The notes under the pieces were generated by a model. The model saw only the letters and a program-made list of their open reading frames with translations. It did not search any database and had not been told where the DNA came from. 7,667 bases of DNA from Candidatus Rifleibacteriota bacterium (lineage in GTDB: Bacteria > UBP17 > UBA6191 > JACPRK01), in the NCBI GenBank assembly GCA_016213865.1, contig JACQZL010000028.1, positions 1 through 7,667 on the forward strand, written 5' to 3'. This document shows, piece after piece, positions 1 to 6,214 of the stretch (position 1 is its first letter; every line of letters begins with the position of its first letter). Both the position numbers and the translations under genes were made by a program.

Positions 1-1103
1 CCGCGGATCTCGCCGACGATGATGCGCTCGGGCCGCATTCTCAGACAGTTCCTCACCAGATCGCGGATGGTGATCTCGCCCTTGCCCTCGATGTTGGGCG
101 GACGGGTCTCCATGCTGACCACGTGCTCCTGCCGCAACTGCAGCTCCGCGGCGTCCTCCACCGTGATGATGCGCTCGTCCGGCGGGATGAAGCTCGACAG
201 GATGTTCAGCGTGGTCGTCTTGCCCGAGCCGGTGCCGCCGCTAACCAGGACGTTTAGCCGCACCTTCACGCACGCCGCCAGGAAATCCATCATCTCCTCG
301 GTCACCGTGCCGAACCGGATCAGATCCTTGGGCTGCAGCTTCTCCTTCTTGAACTTGCGGATGGTGAGCGTTGGACCGCACAGCGCCAGCGGCGGGATGA
401 TCGCGTTGACGCGGCTGCCGTCCTTGAGGCGAGCATCGACCATCGGGCTGGCCTCGTCGATGTGCCGGCCCAGCGGCGCCACGATCTTGTGGATGATGTG
501 CATCACGTGCTGATCGTCGCGGAACCGCCGGTCGCTCAGCACCAGCTTGCCGTGCTTCTCGACGTAGATCTTCTTGGGACCGTTGACCATCACTTCCGAG
601 ATGTCGTCGTCGCGCAGAAGCAGCTCGATCGGCCCCAGCCCCATCACCTCGTCCAGCACGTCCTGCACGAGGTTCTTGTGTCCCAAGCTCGTGCGGGCCA
701 GGTCCTTGTCGGCACCGATCGAGCCGATCAGCTCCTCGATCTTCTGCCGGATGAACCGCTCCTTCTCCTTGTCGTCCGTGACCGCCTTGAGCGCCTCGGC
801 ATCGAGGTTGTCCACCAGCATGTCCTGGATCTGGACCTTCAGCTCGTGGTACGGGTCATCCACCTGCGAGGTCTGCTCCAGCCCCTTCTTCTGCAGCAGC
901 CGTTCCTTGACCCCTCCGAGGGTCATCTTGTCGACCTTCGCGAGGGTCCCTTCGAGGTGCTGCCCTGCCTCGGTCGGGGCCTGAGTCTGAGGCGCCGCGG
1001 TCGCGGGCTTCCGAGCCGCCTGGCCCCCCGAGCTGGCGGGGCCCGTCGTCTCCTCCTTCTTGACTCCCGACTGCGTACTCTTGAGCCTGTCGAGCAGGGA
1101 CAC
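1..1103 (-). CDS. cpaF: CpaF/TadA-type pilus assembly ATPase (3' end outside the window)
   Basis: This is the N-terminal 367 residues of a type II/IV secretion-family ATPase that powers Tad/Flp pilus assembly on the cytoplasmic side of the inner membrane. The start is GTG at 1103-1101, nine bases after a strong GGGGAGG ribosome site at 1113-1119. It gives an N-terminus MSLLDRLK, followed by a Pro/Ala/Gln-rich linker (residues about 15-50). The conserved N-terminal domain follows (about 85-260; includes LGPIELLLRDDDISEVMVNG and RVNAIIPPLA). The Walker A motif GGTGSGKT is at 289-296, the Asp box ITVEDAAEL near 313-321 and the Walker B region IIVGEIR at 361-367, where the window ends. The reading frame is open throughout. 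An upstream in-frame GTG at 1166-1164 is a less likely start, because its GGAGG lies only three bases away. In Tad operons tadB and tadC usually follow; they would lie left of this window. Confidence 0.95.
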   Translation of the reverse strand, partial: MSLLDRLKSTQSGVKKEETTGPASSGGQAARKPATAAPQTQAPTEAGQHLEGTLAKVDKMTLGGVKERLLQKKGLEQTSQVDDPYHELKVQIQDMLVDNLDAEALKAVTDDKEKERFIRQKIEELIGSIGADKDLARTSLGHKNLVQDVLDEVMGLGPIELLLRDDDISEVMVNGPKKIYVEKHGKLVLSDRRFRDDQHVMHIIHKIVAPLGRHIDEASPMVDARLKDGSRVNAIIPPLALCGPTLTIRKFKKEKLQPKDLIRFGTVTEEMMDFLAACVKVRLNVLVSGGTGSGKTTTLNILSSFIPPDERIITVEDAAELQLRQEHVVSMETRPPNIEGKGEITIRDLVRNCLRMRPERIIVGEIR

Positions 1104-1112
1104 TGTGGAGAA

Positions 1113-1120
1113 CCTCCCCT
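1113..1120 (-). promoter_or_regulatory. Ribosome binding site deciding the cpaF GTG start
   Basis: The minus strand reads AGGGGAGG, with nine bases between GGAGG and the GTG at 1103-1101. It is the best Shine-Dalgarno match in the gap and it decides the start codon. The GGGG run could pair with CCCC just upstream (about 1129-1132), a weak four-pair interaction that might partly mask the site. Confidence 0.75.
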
Positions 1121-1145
1121 CGGTCAGCGGGGCATCGGAACAACA

Positions 1146-1163
1146 CCCGCCAAACCTGGCGGG
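1146..1163 (-). other. Stem-loop in the cpaE-cpaF gap (cpaF leader)
   Basis: A perfect inverted repeat CCCGCC / GGCGGG flanks a six-base loop and can be lengthened by G-U pairs on the RNA. It lies between the candidate -10 box (1175-1180) and the cpaF ribosome site, so it would sit at the very 5' end of a cpaF transcript. On read-through RNA from cpaE it could act as an attenuator or processing barrier. There is no U-tract after it, so it is not a typical intrinsic terminator. Confidence 0.4.
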
Positions 1164-1174
1164 CACCAGCCTCC

Positions 1175-1204
1175 ATTATATCCCGCCGGTGGCCGGAATG
1201 GCAG
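1175..1204 (-). promoter_or_regulatory. Candidate sigma-70 promoter for cpaF
   Basis: The minus strand carries a perfect TATAAT at 1180-1175, which stands out in this GC-rich background. CTGCCA at 1204-1199 lies 18 bases upstream and matches four of six positions of TTGACA. Transcription would begin near 1168, leaving a leader of about 65 bases before the GTG start. The match rests on the general bacterial consensus; the organism's own promoter rules are unknown. Confidence 0.4.
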
Positions 1205-1242
1205 AAATCCGCACCCACCGCGGGCGCAGGCGGGACCTGGAC

Positions 1243-2529
1243 TCAGCGGCCGCCCTGGCCCGAGAAGATCGAGCTGAAGCGGTCGAAGAGGCCGCCGCTG
1301 GGCTTGGCGCCGGCGGCGTCACCGGGCTGGATCTTCTGTCCGACGATGATCTCGGCCAGCTTGATGAACGACTGGGCCAGCTCGGAGCTGGTGTCGTTGA
1401 GCATGAAGGGCGTGCCCTTGTTGATCGCCTCGATGCAGACCCGGCCTTCCGTCGGGATCAGGGCCGAGATCTCTTTCTTGAGCCCGCTCTGGACGTCTTC
1501 GTAGGTGATGCCGCCGACGTTGGGCTTTCCCCGGTTCAGGACCAGCTTGATCTTGTCGGGACTGTAGTTGAGGTTCTGGAGCAGATCGAGGCAGAGCTTC
1601 ATGTCCTTGATGGCCGACAGCTCCAGCGTCGTGATCACCAGGATCGTCTGGCTCGCGTCGAGAATCGACAGCTCGATGTTCCGGAACATGCTCGAGGTGT
1701 CGACGAGCACGTAGTCGTACTGCTCGCGCAGCAGCAGCAGGGTCTGCTCGATGTGTTCGACCTGGACGATCTCGGCGTACTCCGGCCGGGACGGCGCCAG
1801 CAGCACCTCGACGCCCGACTGCTCGTGCGGAATCATGTAGTCGAGCACGACGCTCGAGGTCCAGGGGGGCGGCTCTTCCAGCAGGCTGATGATGTTCCGG
1901 CTGGGGATCAGGTTGAGCATGATCGCGATGTCTCCGAACTGGAGATCGAAGTCGACCACCGCCACCTTGTGACCGCCGTAGCGCGAGAGCGTCACCGCCA
2001 GGTTGAGCAGAACCGTCGTCTTGCCCACGCCGCCCTTCGTCGCGAAGAGGGTGACGACCTGCCCTTCCTTCTTGCCGCCCTTGACCCGGCCCACGCCGGT
2101 ATCCCCGGCCGCACCGGAGGTCGGCGCCTGGTATAGCTGCCTCTTTCGCTGGTCGGACTTGAAGACGCTCTTGATCGTGTCGATCAGCTCGTCGTTCGAG
2201 AACGGCTTGATGAGGAAGTCGCGGGCGCCGGCCTTCATCGCCCGGCGGATGAACTCCTGGTCGCCCTGCACCGAGGTCAAGATGACCGAGACGCTCGGCA
2301 GCTCGCTGTTGACGATCTCGGTCGCCGTGATGCCGTCGATCACGGGCATGTTGATATCCATGATCAGCAGGTCGGGCCTGCAGATCTTGGCGACGTCGAT
2401 CGCTTCCTGACCGTTCGAGGCCTCGCCAACCACCTCGATGGACTCTTCGAAGGAGAGCAGCCGCTTGATGTTCTGCCGGAGCTCGATCTTGTCGTCGGCC
2501 AGCAGGATTCTTATGGTTTCAGCGGGCAT
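1243..2529 (-). CDS. cpaE: CpaE/TadZ-like protein: receiver domain fused to a ParA/MinD-type ATPase
   Basis: This 428-residue protein probably positions or regulates the Tad pilus machine at the inner membrane. Residues 5-123 are a CheY-like receiver with the acidic pair D12 D13, phospho-acceptor D58 (LLIMDINMP), T85 and K108 (LIKPF), all intact. A short linker follows, then a ParA/MinD ATPase. Its deviant Walker A motif KGGVGKTT is at 165-172 with the signature lysine K165, DFDLQFGD is at 193-200, and the Walker B region YVLVDTSS is at 273-280. The tail, residues 412-423 (GGLFDRFSSIFS), looks like a short amphipathic helix. The ATG at 2529-2527 is the only sensible start, because an in-frame TGA lies eight codons upstream. 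It lacks a good Shine-Dalgarno sequence, unlike its neighbours. The family assignment is firm; the effect of phosphorylation is inferred. Confidence 0.95.
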   Translation of the reverse strand: MPAETIRILLADDKIELRQNIKRLLSFEESIEVVGEASNGQEAIDVAKICRPDLLIMDINMPVIDGITATEIVNSELPSVSVILTSVQGDQEFIRRAMKAGARDFLIKPFSNDELIDTIKSVFKSDQRKRQLYQAPTSGAAGDTGVGRVKGGKKEGQVVTLFATKGGVGKTTVLLNLAVTLSRYGGHKVAVVDFDLQFGDIAIMLNLIPSRNIISLLEEPPPWTSSVVLDYMIPHEQSGVEVLLAPSRPEYAEIVQVEHIEQTLLLLREQYDYVLVDTSSMFRNIELSILDASQTILVITTLELSAIKDMKLCLDLLQNLNYSPDKIKLVLNRGKPNVGGITYEDVQSGLKKEISALIPTEGRVCIEAINKGTPFMLNDTSSELAQSFIKLAEIIVGQKIQPGDAAGAKPSGGLFDRFSSIFSGQGGR

Positions 2530-2599
2530 CGAGATGGGATTCCGGAAAACGGCTCACAGCGAGAGCCTCGGGACGTGCGGAACGCTCGAGAGTGGCAGG

Positions 2600-2629
2600 A
2601 TAGTAACACTGTTGGGCTGAGTCCAGCAA
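2600..2629 (-). promoter_or_regulatory. Possible promoter for cpaE in the secretin-cpaE gap
   Basis: The 133-base gap 2530-2662 contains an extended -10-like element on the minus strand: TGT followed by TACTAT (2608-2600), four of six matches to TATAAT. TTGCTG at 2629-2624 lies 18 bases upstream. Transcription would start near 2593, about 60 bases before the ATG. The -35 match is poor (TTG only), so this is tentative. The rest of the gap holds only a five-base inverted repeat (2551-2567) that is too short to call. Confidence 0.25.
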
Positions 2630-2662
2630 CCTTCTTCTCGGTGAAGAGTACGCGCTGGAGGC

Positions 2663-5110
2663 TCACTTGGCATCGGAAATGCCACGATCGATCTTGTCGA
2701 AGAGGTCGTCGATCTTCCTCGAAACCCGTTCGATGTTGTCCTCCGCGACCGGGGAGGTCCGGACGACCTCGGCCGGGGGCACGGGCATGCCGCTCGAAGC
2801 CACCATCTCGGGGAAGGCCGTGCTCGCGGGTGCCGGGATGGGTGCCGGCCCGGCCATCAGGGGCAGCGACGCGTCGTCGCCCGGTTCCGTGAGGGAGGTC
2901 GCGGGGCGCGGCGTGACCGGCCGGGGAACTCGGGCGACGCGGCGGGGGACAGGCGTCGCCTCGGTCTCGCTCTTGAGCTTGCCGAACATCGCCCTCACGC
3001 GGAGCTGGCGCTCGGTGAGTTCGGCATCGGGGGCGCTCTTCTGGCCGGTCGAGGAAGCGGTGTCGAGCTTGGCCAGCCTGGAGGCGGTCTCGTTGCGGGC
3101 CCGAGAGATCGCCGAATCGGCGGGCGTCTGGACCGGCGCGCTGGCCATGGAGGCGTCGACCGCGCCCTTCTTGCCACCCTTGTTCGCGGCCTTCAGATCG
3201 GCGTCCGTGGGGCCCTGGTCGCCATACTTGGAGTTGGCGAACATCTCGTCCTTCTTCACGGCATCCAGGAGGCGGGGCGTCACGATGGCGACCGTCTCGA
3301 TGTTCTGCTTGCTCGTCGTCTTGGTCTGGAAGAGGCGGCCGACCCACGGGATGTCCCCGAAGAACGGGACCTTCGTGACTGCCAGCTGGTCCTTGTTCTG
3401 CACGAGTCCGCTGACGACGATGTGCTCGCCGTCCTTGACCGTGACACGCGTCTCGGTGTCACGGTTGGAGGTCTCTCCGGCGATGCGGCCGGCGTCGCTG
3501 ACCGAGATCTGGACCTTGGTGTCGATGTTGCCGCGGTGGTCGACCACCGGCGTGATACGCATCTGGGTGCCGTAGCGCAGCAGTTGTACGCCGGTGACGC
3601 CCAGGCCTGCCGCCGTCGGGATGGGCACGGTGCCGCCGACGTCGATCTTGGCCTCCTGGCCGCTGCGGGTGATGATCTTGGGGCTCGAGACGAGCCGCGC
3701 CTTGCCGGTCTGGAGCGCCCAGTTCACGCTGAGAAGGAGGGGATCCATCCGGTTGAGACGCTCCATCGGGAAGGGGAACGGGAGCCACCAGTCGTTGCTG
3801 CTGAGCCTGCCACCGGTGTGGGTGAACTGGCCCAGGGTGTTGCCGACCGGGGTCTCCATGAAGTTGATGCGATTGAAGTTCGTTTCCGGGATCGCTCCGG
3901 CGGGCGACTGGAACTCGGCACCGGCCTGGGCGGCCACCTGATTGGTGCCCCACTTGAAGTCGAACTGGCGGCTGTTGTCATTCTTCAGTTCGAGCAGCAT
4001 CCCTTCGACGAGGACCTGCACCGGCTTGACGACCTCGATGTGATTGATGACCGTGGCCGCCTGCCAGTTCGCGCCGATCGAGCTGGCCGCGAAGAACGCC
4101 TTGGTGATCTCGTCGGCCCGGGCCTTGTCCTGCTCGTCGTCGACCGTGCCCTCGAGCAGCACCATCACCGTCTGCGGCGGGGCCGCCGTCGGGAGGCCGG
4201 GGGTCGAGGACTGGCTGGGCGCGACCGGCCCGGGCGCCGAACCGGCGGAGCCGAACGAGGAGGCGGTCTGACTGCCCGAGACGTACATCGGCGGCGTGAT
4301 GGAGAGTCGCTCGTTGGTGGCCTGCGGGGCCTGCTGGACGGCGGGCTGGGCCGGCGCGAGTTGCGCCGCGCTGGCCTGGAGTGCCGTGTTCACGACGGTG
4401 ATCTTGACGTCCGGCAGGTTGAGGAGCTTGATGAGCGCCTCTTTCGGGTCCATCGCGATGCCCTCGACCTCGAGCAGGTCCAGGATCGGCGCGCCGTAGA
4501 GGCCCGCGATGTCCTTGGCGTAGTTCTTCTCGGTCGGGTTGCGGACCTTGCCCCGGAGGATCGTCCGGTTGTTGATGTACTCGATGGCGATGTTCGGGAG
4601 GTTGATGTCTTTCTGGATCTGCTCGGCGATGAGCTTCTCCTCGTTCCTCGCGATGACGACGATGCGGATCTCCTTGCGGCCGTCCTTGTCCCAGAAGTAG
4701 GCCGAGGTGCGTCCGCCGAGGCCGCCCTTGTTGGGCAGGACCATGATCTCCTCGGGCGATACGATGACCACGTCGGCGACGTCCTGGTTGGTGATCGACA
4801 CGCGCTTGAGACCCTCGACCCGGATGATCTTGGACTCATTCGGATAGAGGCGCAGCACGTCCGGCACGATGCCGTGCGCGGAGTCCAGGCGCGGGTTCAT
4901 GACCTGCTGGCCCGGAGTCAGAGTCAGAGTCCCGGGGATTGCGCCGGAGTCCGCAGCCTCGACGGCCGTCGACGTCGCGGCGGTCGCCGGCGCGGCCACC
5001 GTCTTGACCGTCTTCGCCGGCTTCTTGGCCTGTGGTGCCGCAGACAGCGGAGGGCAGGCCGCCAGGAAGACCAGGACGGCCAGGATCAACTTGGAACCTT
5101 TGGGACCCAT
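2663..5110 (-). CDS. cpaC: Large Tad pilus outer-membrane secretin (CpaC/RcpA type)
   Basis: This secretin would form the multimeric outer-membrane channel for the Tad pilus. From ATG 5110-5108 it has 815 residues, while classical CpaC/RcpA proteins have roughly 450-550. The start was chosen because GGAGGT lies four bases upstream and a signal peptide begins there. An ATG at 5149 and the start of the open frame at 5194 have neither. In order: signal peptide with a lipobox-like LAAC (C19); secretin N-terminal pilus domain (about 70-152); a first BON domain (about 153-220); a second BON-like domain split by a Pro/Ala/Ser-rich insertion (about 242-312); and the secretin core (about 363-617). The core has DVGGTVPIP and the FFGDIPWVGRLF signature, and an aromatic segment WWLPFPFP before it may belong to the membrane-facing part. 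A 198-residue low-complexity tail ends in a charged amphipathic helix. Confidence 0.93.
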   Translation of the reverse strand: MGPKGSKLILAVLVFLAACPPLSAAPQAKKPAKTVKTVAAPATAATSTAVEAADSGAIPGTLTLTPGQQVMNPRLDSAHGIVPDVLRLYPNESKIIRVEGLKRVSITNQDVADVVIVSPEEIMVLPNKGGLGGRTSAYFWDKDGRKEIRIVVIARNEEKLIAEQIQKDINLPNIAIEYINNRTILRGKVRNPTEKNYAKDIAGLYGAPILDLLEVEGIAMDPKEALIKLLNLPDVKITVVNTALQASAAQLAPAQPAVQQAPQATNERLSITPPMYVSGSQTASSFGSAGSAPGPVAPSQSSTPGLPTAAPPQTVMVLLEGTVDDEQDKARADEITKAFFAASSIGANWQAATVINHIEVVKPVQVLVEGMLLELKNDNSRQFDFKWGTNQVAAQAGAEFQSPAGAIPETNFNRINFMETPVGNTLGQFTHTGGRLSSNDWWLPFPFPMERLNRMDPLLLSVNWALQTGKARLVSSPKIITRSGQEAKIDVGGTVPIPTAAGLGVTGVQLLRYGTQMRITPVVDHRGNIDTKVQISVSDAGRIAGETSNRDTETRVTVKDGEHIVVSGLVQNKDQLAVTKVPFFGDIPWVGRLFQTKTTSKQNIETVAIVTPRLLDAVKKDEMFANSKYGDQGPTDADLKAANKGGKKGAVDASMASAPVQTPADSAISRARNETASRLAKLDTASSTGQKSAPDAELTERQLRVRAMFGKLKSETEATPVPRRVARVPRPVTPRPATSLTEPGDDASLPLMAGPAPIPAPASTAFPEMVASSGMPVPPAEVVRTSPVAEDNIERVSRKIDDLFDKIDRGISDAK

Positions 5111-5114
5111 GACG

Positions 5115-5120
5115 ACCTCC
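5115..5120 (-). promoter_or_regulatory. Ribosome binding site deciding the secretin start
   Basis: GGAGGT on the minus strand ends four bases before ATG 5110-5108. The in-frame ATG 39 bases further upstream (5149-5147) has no purine-rich site. This supports the start that opens directly into the signal peptide. The gap after cpaB is then 58 bases and shows no other signal. Confidence 0.7.
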
Positions 5121-5168
5121 AGTACGTGCGACCGATTGCTCTGGCTCATGGAGCGAGGCTTCCTGTGG

Positions 5169-6200
5169 CTACTTCGACGTCGTGGGCGCGCCACCGCTGC
5201 TTGCGGTGCCAGTGGTGGTGACCTGCGCCGTCTGACTGGTCAAGGGGTTCTCTGCCACGGTCTGCATTTCCTTAGTTGTGTATCGGATGATCTCGTATTG
5301 ATGGATTACTGGTTGTTGCGGCTGATCCGAGACCGGCGCCGTGGCGATGGGCGTCTCGAGGGCCGGGGTGACCGGTCTCTTGAACTCCCGAACGTCGTTC
5401 TCGTTGACCTCGCCCGGGGGCAACTCGGCGCCGCTCTCCTGGTTGACGATCTGCAGGAAGAGCTGGGCGTTGGCCGACGAGAGCAGCAGCTTCTCGGCCT
5501 CGTCCGGTGAGACTTCGAAGGTCACGGTCTGGATGTTGTCGATCTGCTGGAAACCCTCGGACTTCTGGGTTTCGGCCTCTTTGCCGGGCTCGGGAGCCTT
5601 CGGGGGAGGTTTGCCGGTGGTCTTCTCGATGATGTACTTGTCGTTGATGGCCAGGATCTTCACGCGCTGCAGGACCGGCTTGGTGATGACGCCGGTGACC
5701 GAACGGAAGCTGCCCAGGATGTCCACCAGCATTCCCGGCGAGACGTAGCCGCCCACGGCGTTCTCCGTGCGAATGGGGAGCGACACGGCGCGCTTGCCGC
5801 GCTGGATGACGTAGGCCATCCCGACGTCGGCGCTGGACGATTCGCCCAGCCGCTGAAGCAGGATCTGCTCCCTCTCGAAGATGCCGACCAGCGAGAAGTG
5901 ATCGATCACCTGCTTGGTGTCGGTGGCCGCGTCGGTGTGGCGCAGGCTCAGCGGGACCTTGGTCAGCTTGATCATCTCTGGGCGGATCTTCCGCTGCTTG
6001 GGGATGTTCACCGTGGCCGTCACGACCAGGGAGGTCTCCTCGTCGGCCGAGGGCGCGGTAGGGGTGATGCCTCCGGGCGTTCCGTCCGAGGTGCCCGGGA
6101 GCCGCTGCGGTTCCTGCGTCCCGGTCATCTGACTCATCACCAGCAACACGAGGATCAATACGGCCGCGATTCCGAGGGTTCGTCTGGTCTTGCGGTTCAT
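5169..6200 (-). CDS. cpaB: CpaB/RcpC, Tad pilus assembly protein with SAF domain
   Basis: This 343-residue protein is anchored in the inner membrane by one N-terminal hydrophobic segment (about 9-22) after a basic MNRKTRR. It projects into the periplasm and is thought to support or line up with the secretin. A disordered Gly/Pro/Thr stretch (about 28-56) leads to the SAF domain (about 57-118; VVTATVNIPKQRKIRPEMI). The RcpC/CpaB domain follows (about 125-255; SLPIRTENAVGGYVSPGMLVDILG), containing a Lys/Pro-rich loop (about 194-214). The segment YEIIRYTTKEMQTV near 302-315 matches the conserved end of CpaB proteins, and a Thr/Ser-rich tail finishes the chain. The start is fixed by GGAGGT eight bases upstream. 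It overlaps the maf stop by one base. The secretin gene follows, as in most Tad operons. Confidence 0.93.
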   Translation of the reverse strand: MNRKTRRTLGIAAVLILVLLVMSQMTGTQEPQRLPGTSDGTPGGITPTAPSADEETSLVVTATVNIPKQRKIRPEMIKLTKVPLSLRHTDAATDTKQVIDHFSLVGIFEREQILLQRLGESSSADVGMAYVIQRGKRAVSLPIRTENAVGGYVSPGMLVDILGSFRSVTGVITKPVLQRVKILAINDKYIIEKTTGKPPPKAPEPGKEAETQKSEGFQQIDNIQTVTFEVSPDEAEKLLLSSANAQLFLQIVNQESGAELPPGEVNENDVREFKRPVTPALETPIATAPVSDQPQQPVIHQYEIIRYTTKEMQTVAENPLTSQTAQVTTTGTASSGGAPTTSK

Positions 6201-6214
6201 CAGTCGTTACCTCC
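6198..6214 (-). promoter_or_regulatory. Strong ribosome site and TGATG stop-start overlap joining maf to cpaB
   Basis: GGAGGT at 6214-6209, inside the last codons of maf, is spaced eight bases from the cpaB ATG (6200-6198). The maf stop TGA (6202-6200) shares its last base with that ATG. This is the usual signature of translational coupling, and it shows that the two genes lie on one transcript. Confidence 0.8.

Noticed and set aside
856..1218. Minus-strand frame of 120 codons overlapping the start of cpaF
   Set aside because: It is in a different frame from the CpaF protein, has no recognisable domain, and starts upstream of the candidate -10 box without a ribosome site.
1060..2136. Plus-strand open frame of about 358 codons opposite cpaE
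   Set aside because: It has a low-complexity Asp/Arg/Leu/Val composition, and its whole length past 1243 lies opposite a well-supported ParA-type gene.
2511..3347. Minus-strand frame of 278 codons inside the secretin tail
   Set aside because: It is an Arg/Gly/Pro-rich shadow of the secretin in another frame and runs past the secretin stop and the cpaE start. The secretin frame matches its family up to the tail.
3422..5221. Very long plus-strand open frame (about 599 codons) opposite the secretin
   Set aside because: It is rich in Arg, Asp, Gly and Leu with no domain, and mirrors the secretin codons. This is the usual antisense artefact in GC-rich genes. The minus strand carries clear secretin signatures.
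5236..5330. AT-richer stretch near the cpaB 3' end, considered as a promoter for the secretin
   Set aside because: A TTGACC is present, but no acceptable -10 box lies at 16-18 bases. The stretch encodes a conserved CpaB segment, so coding constraint explains it.
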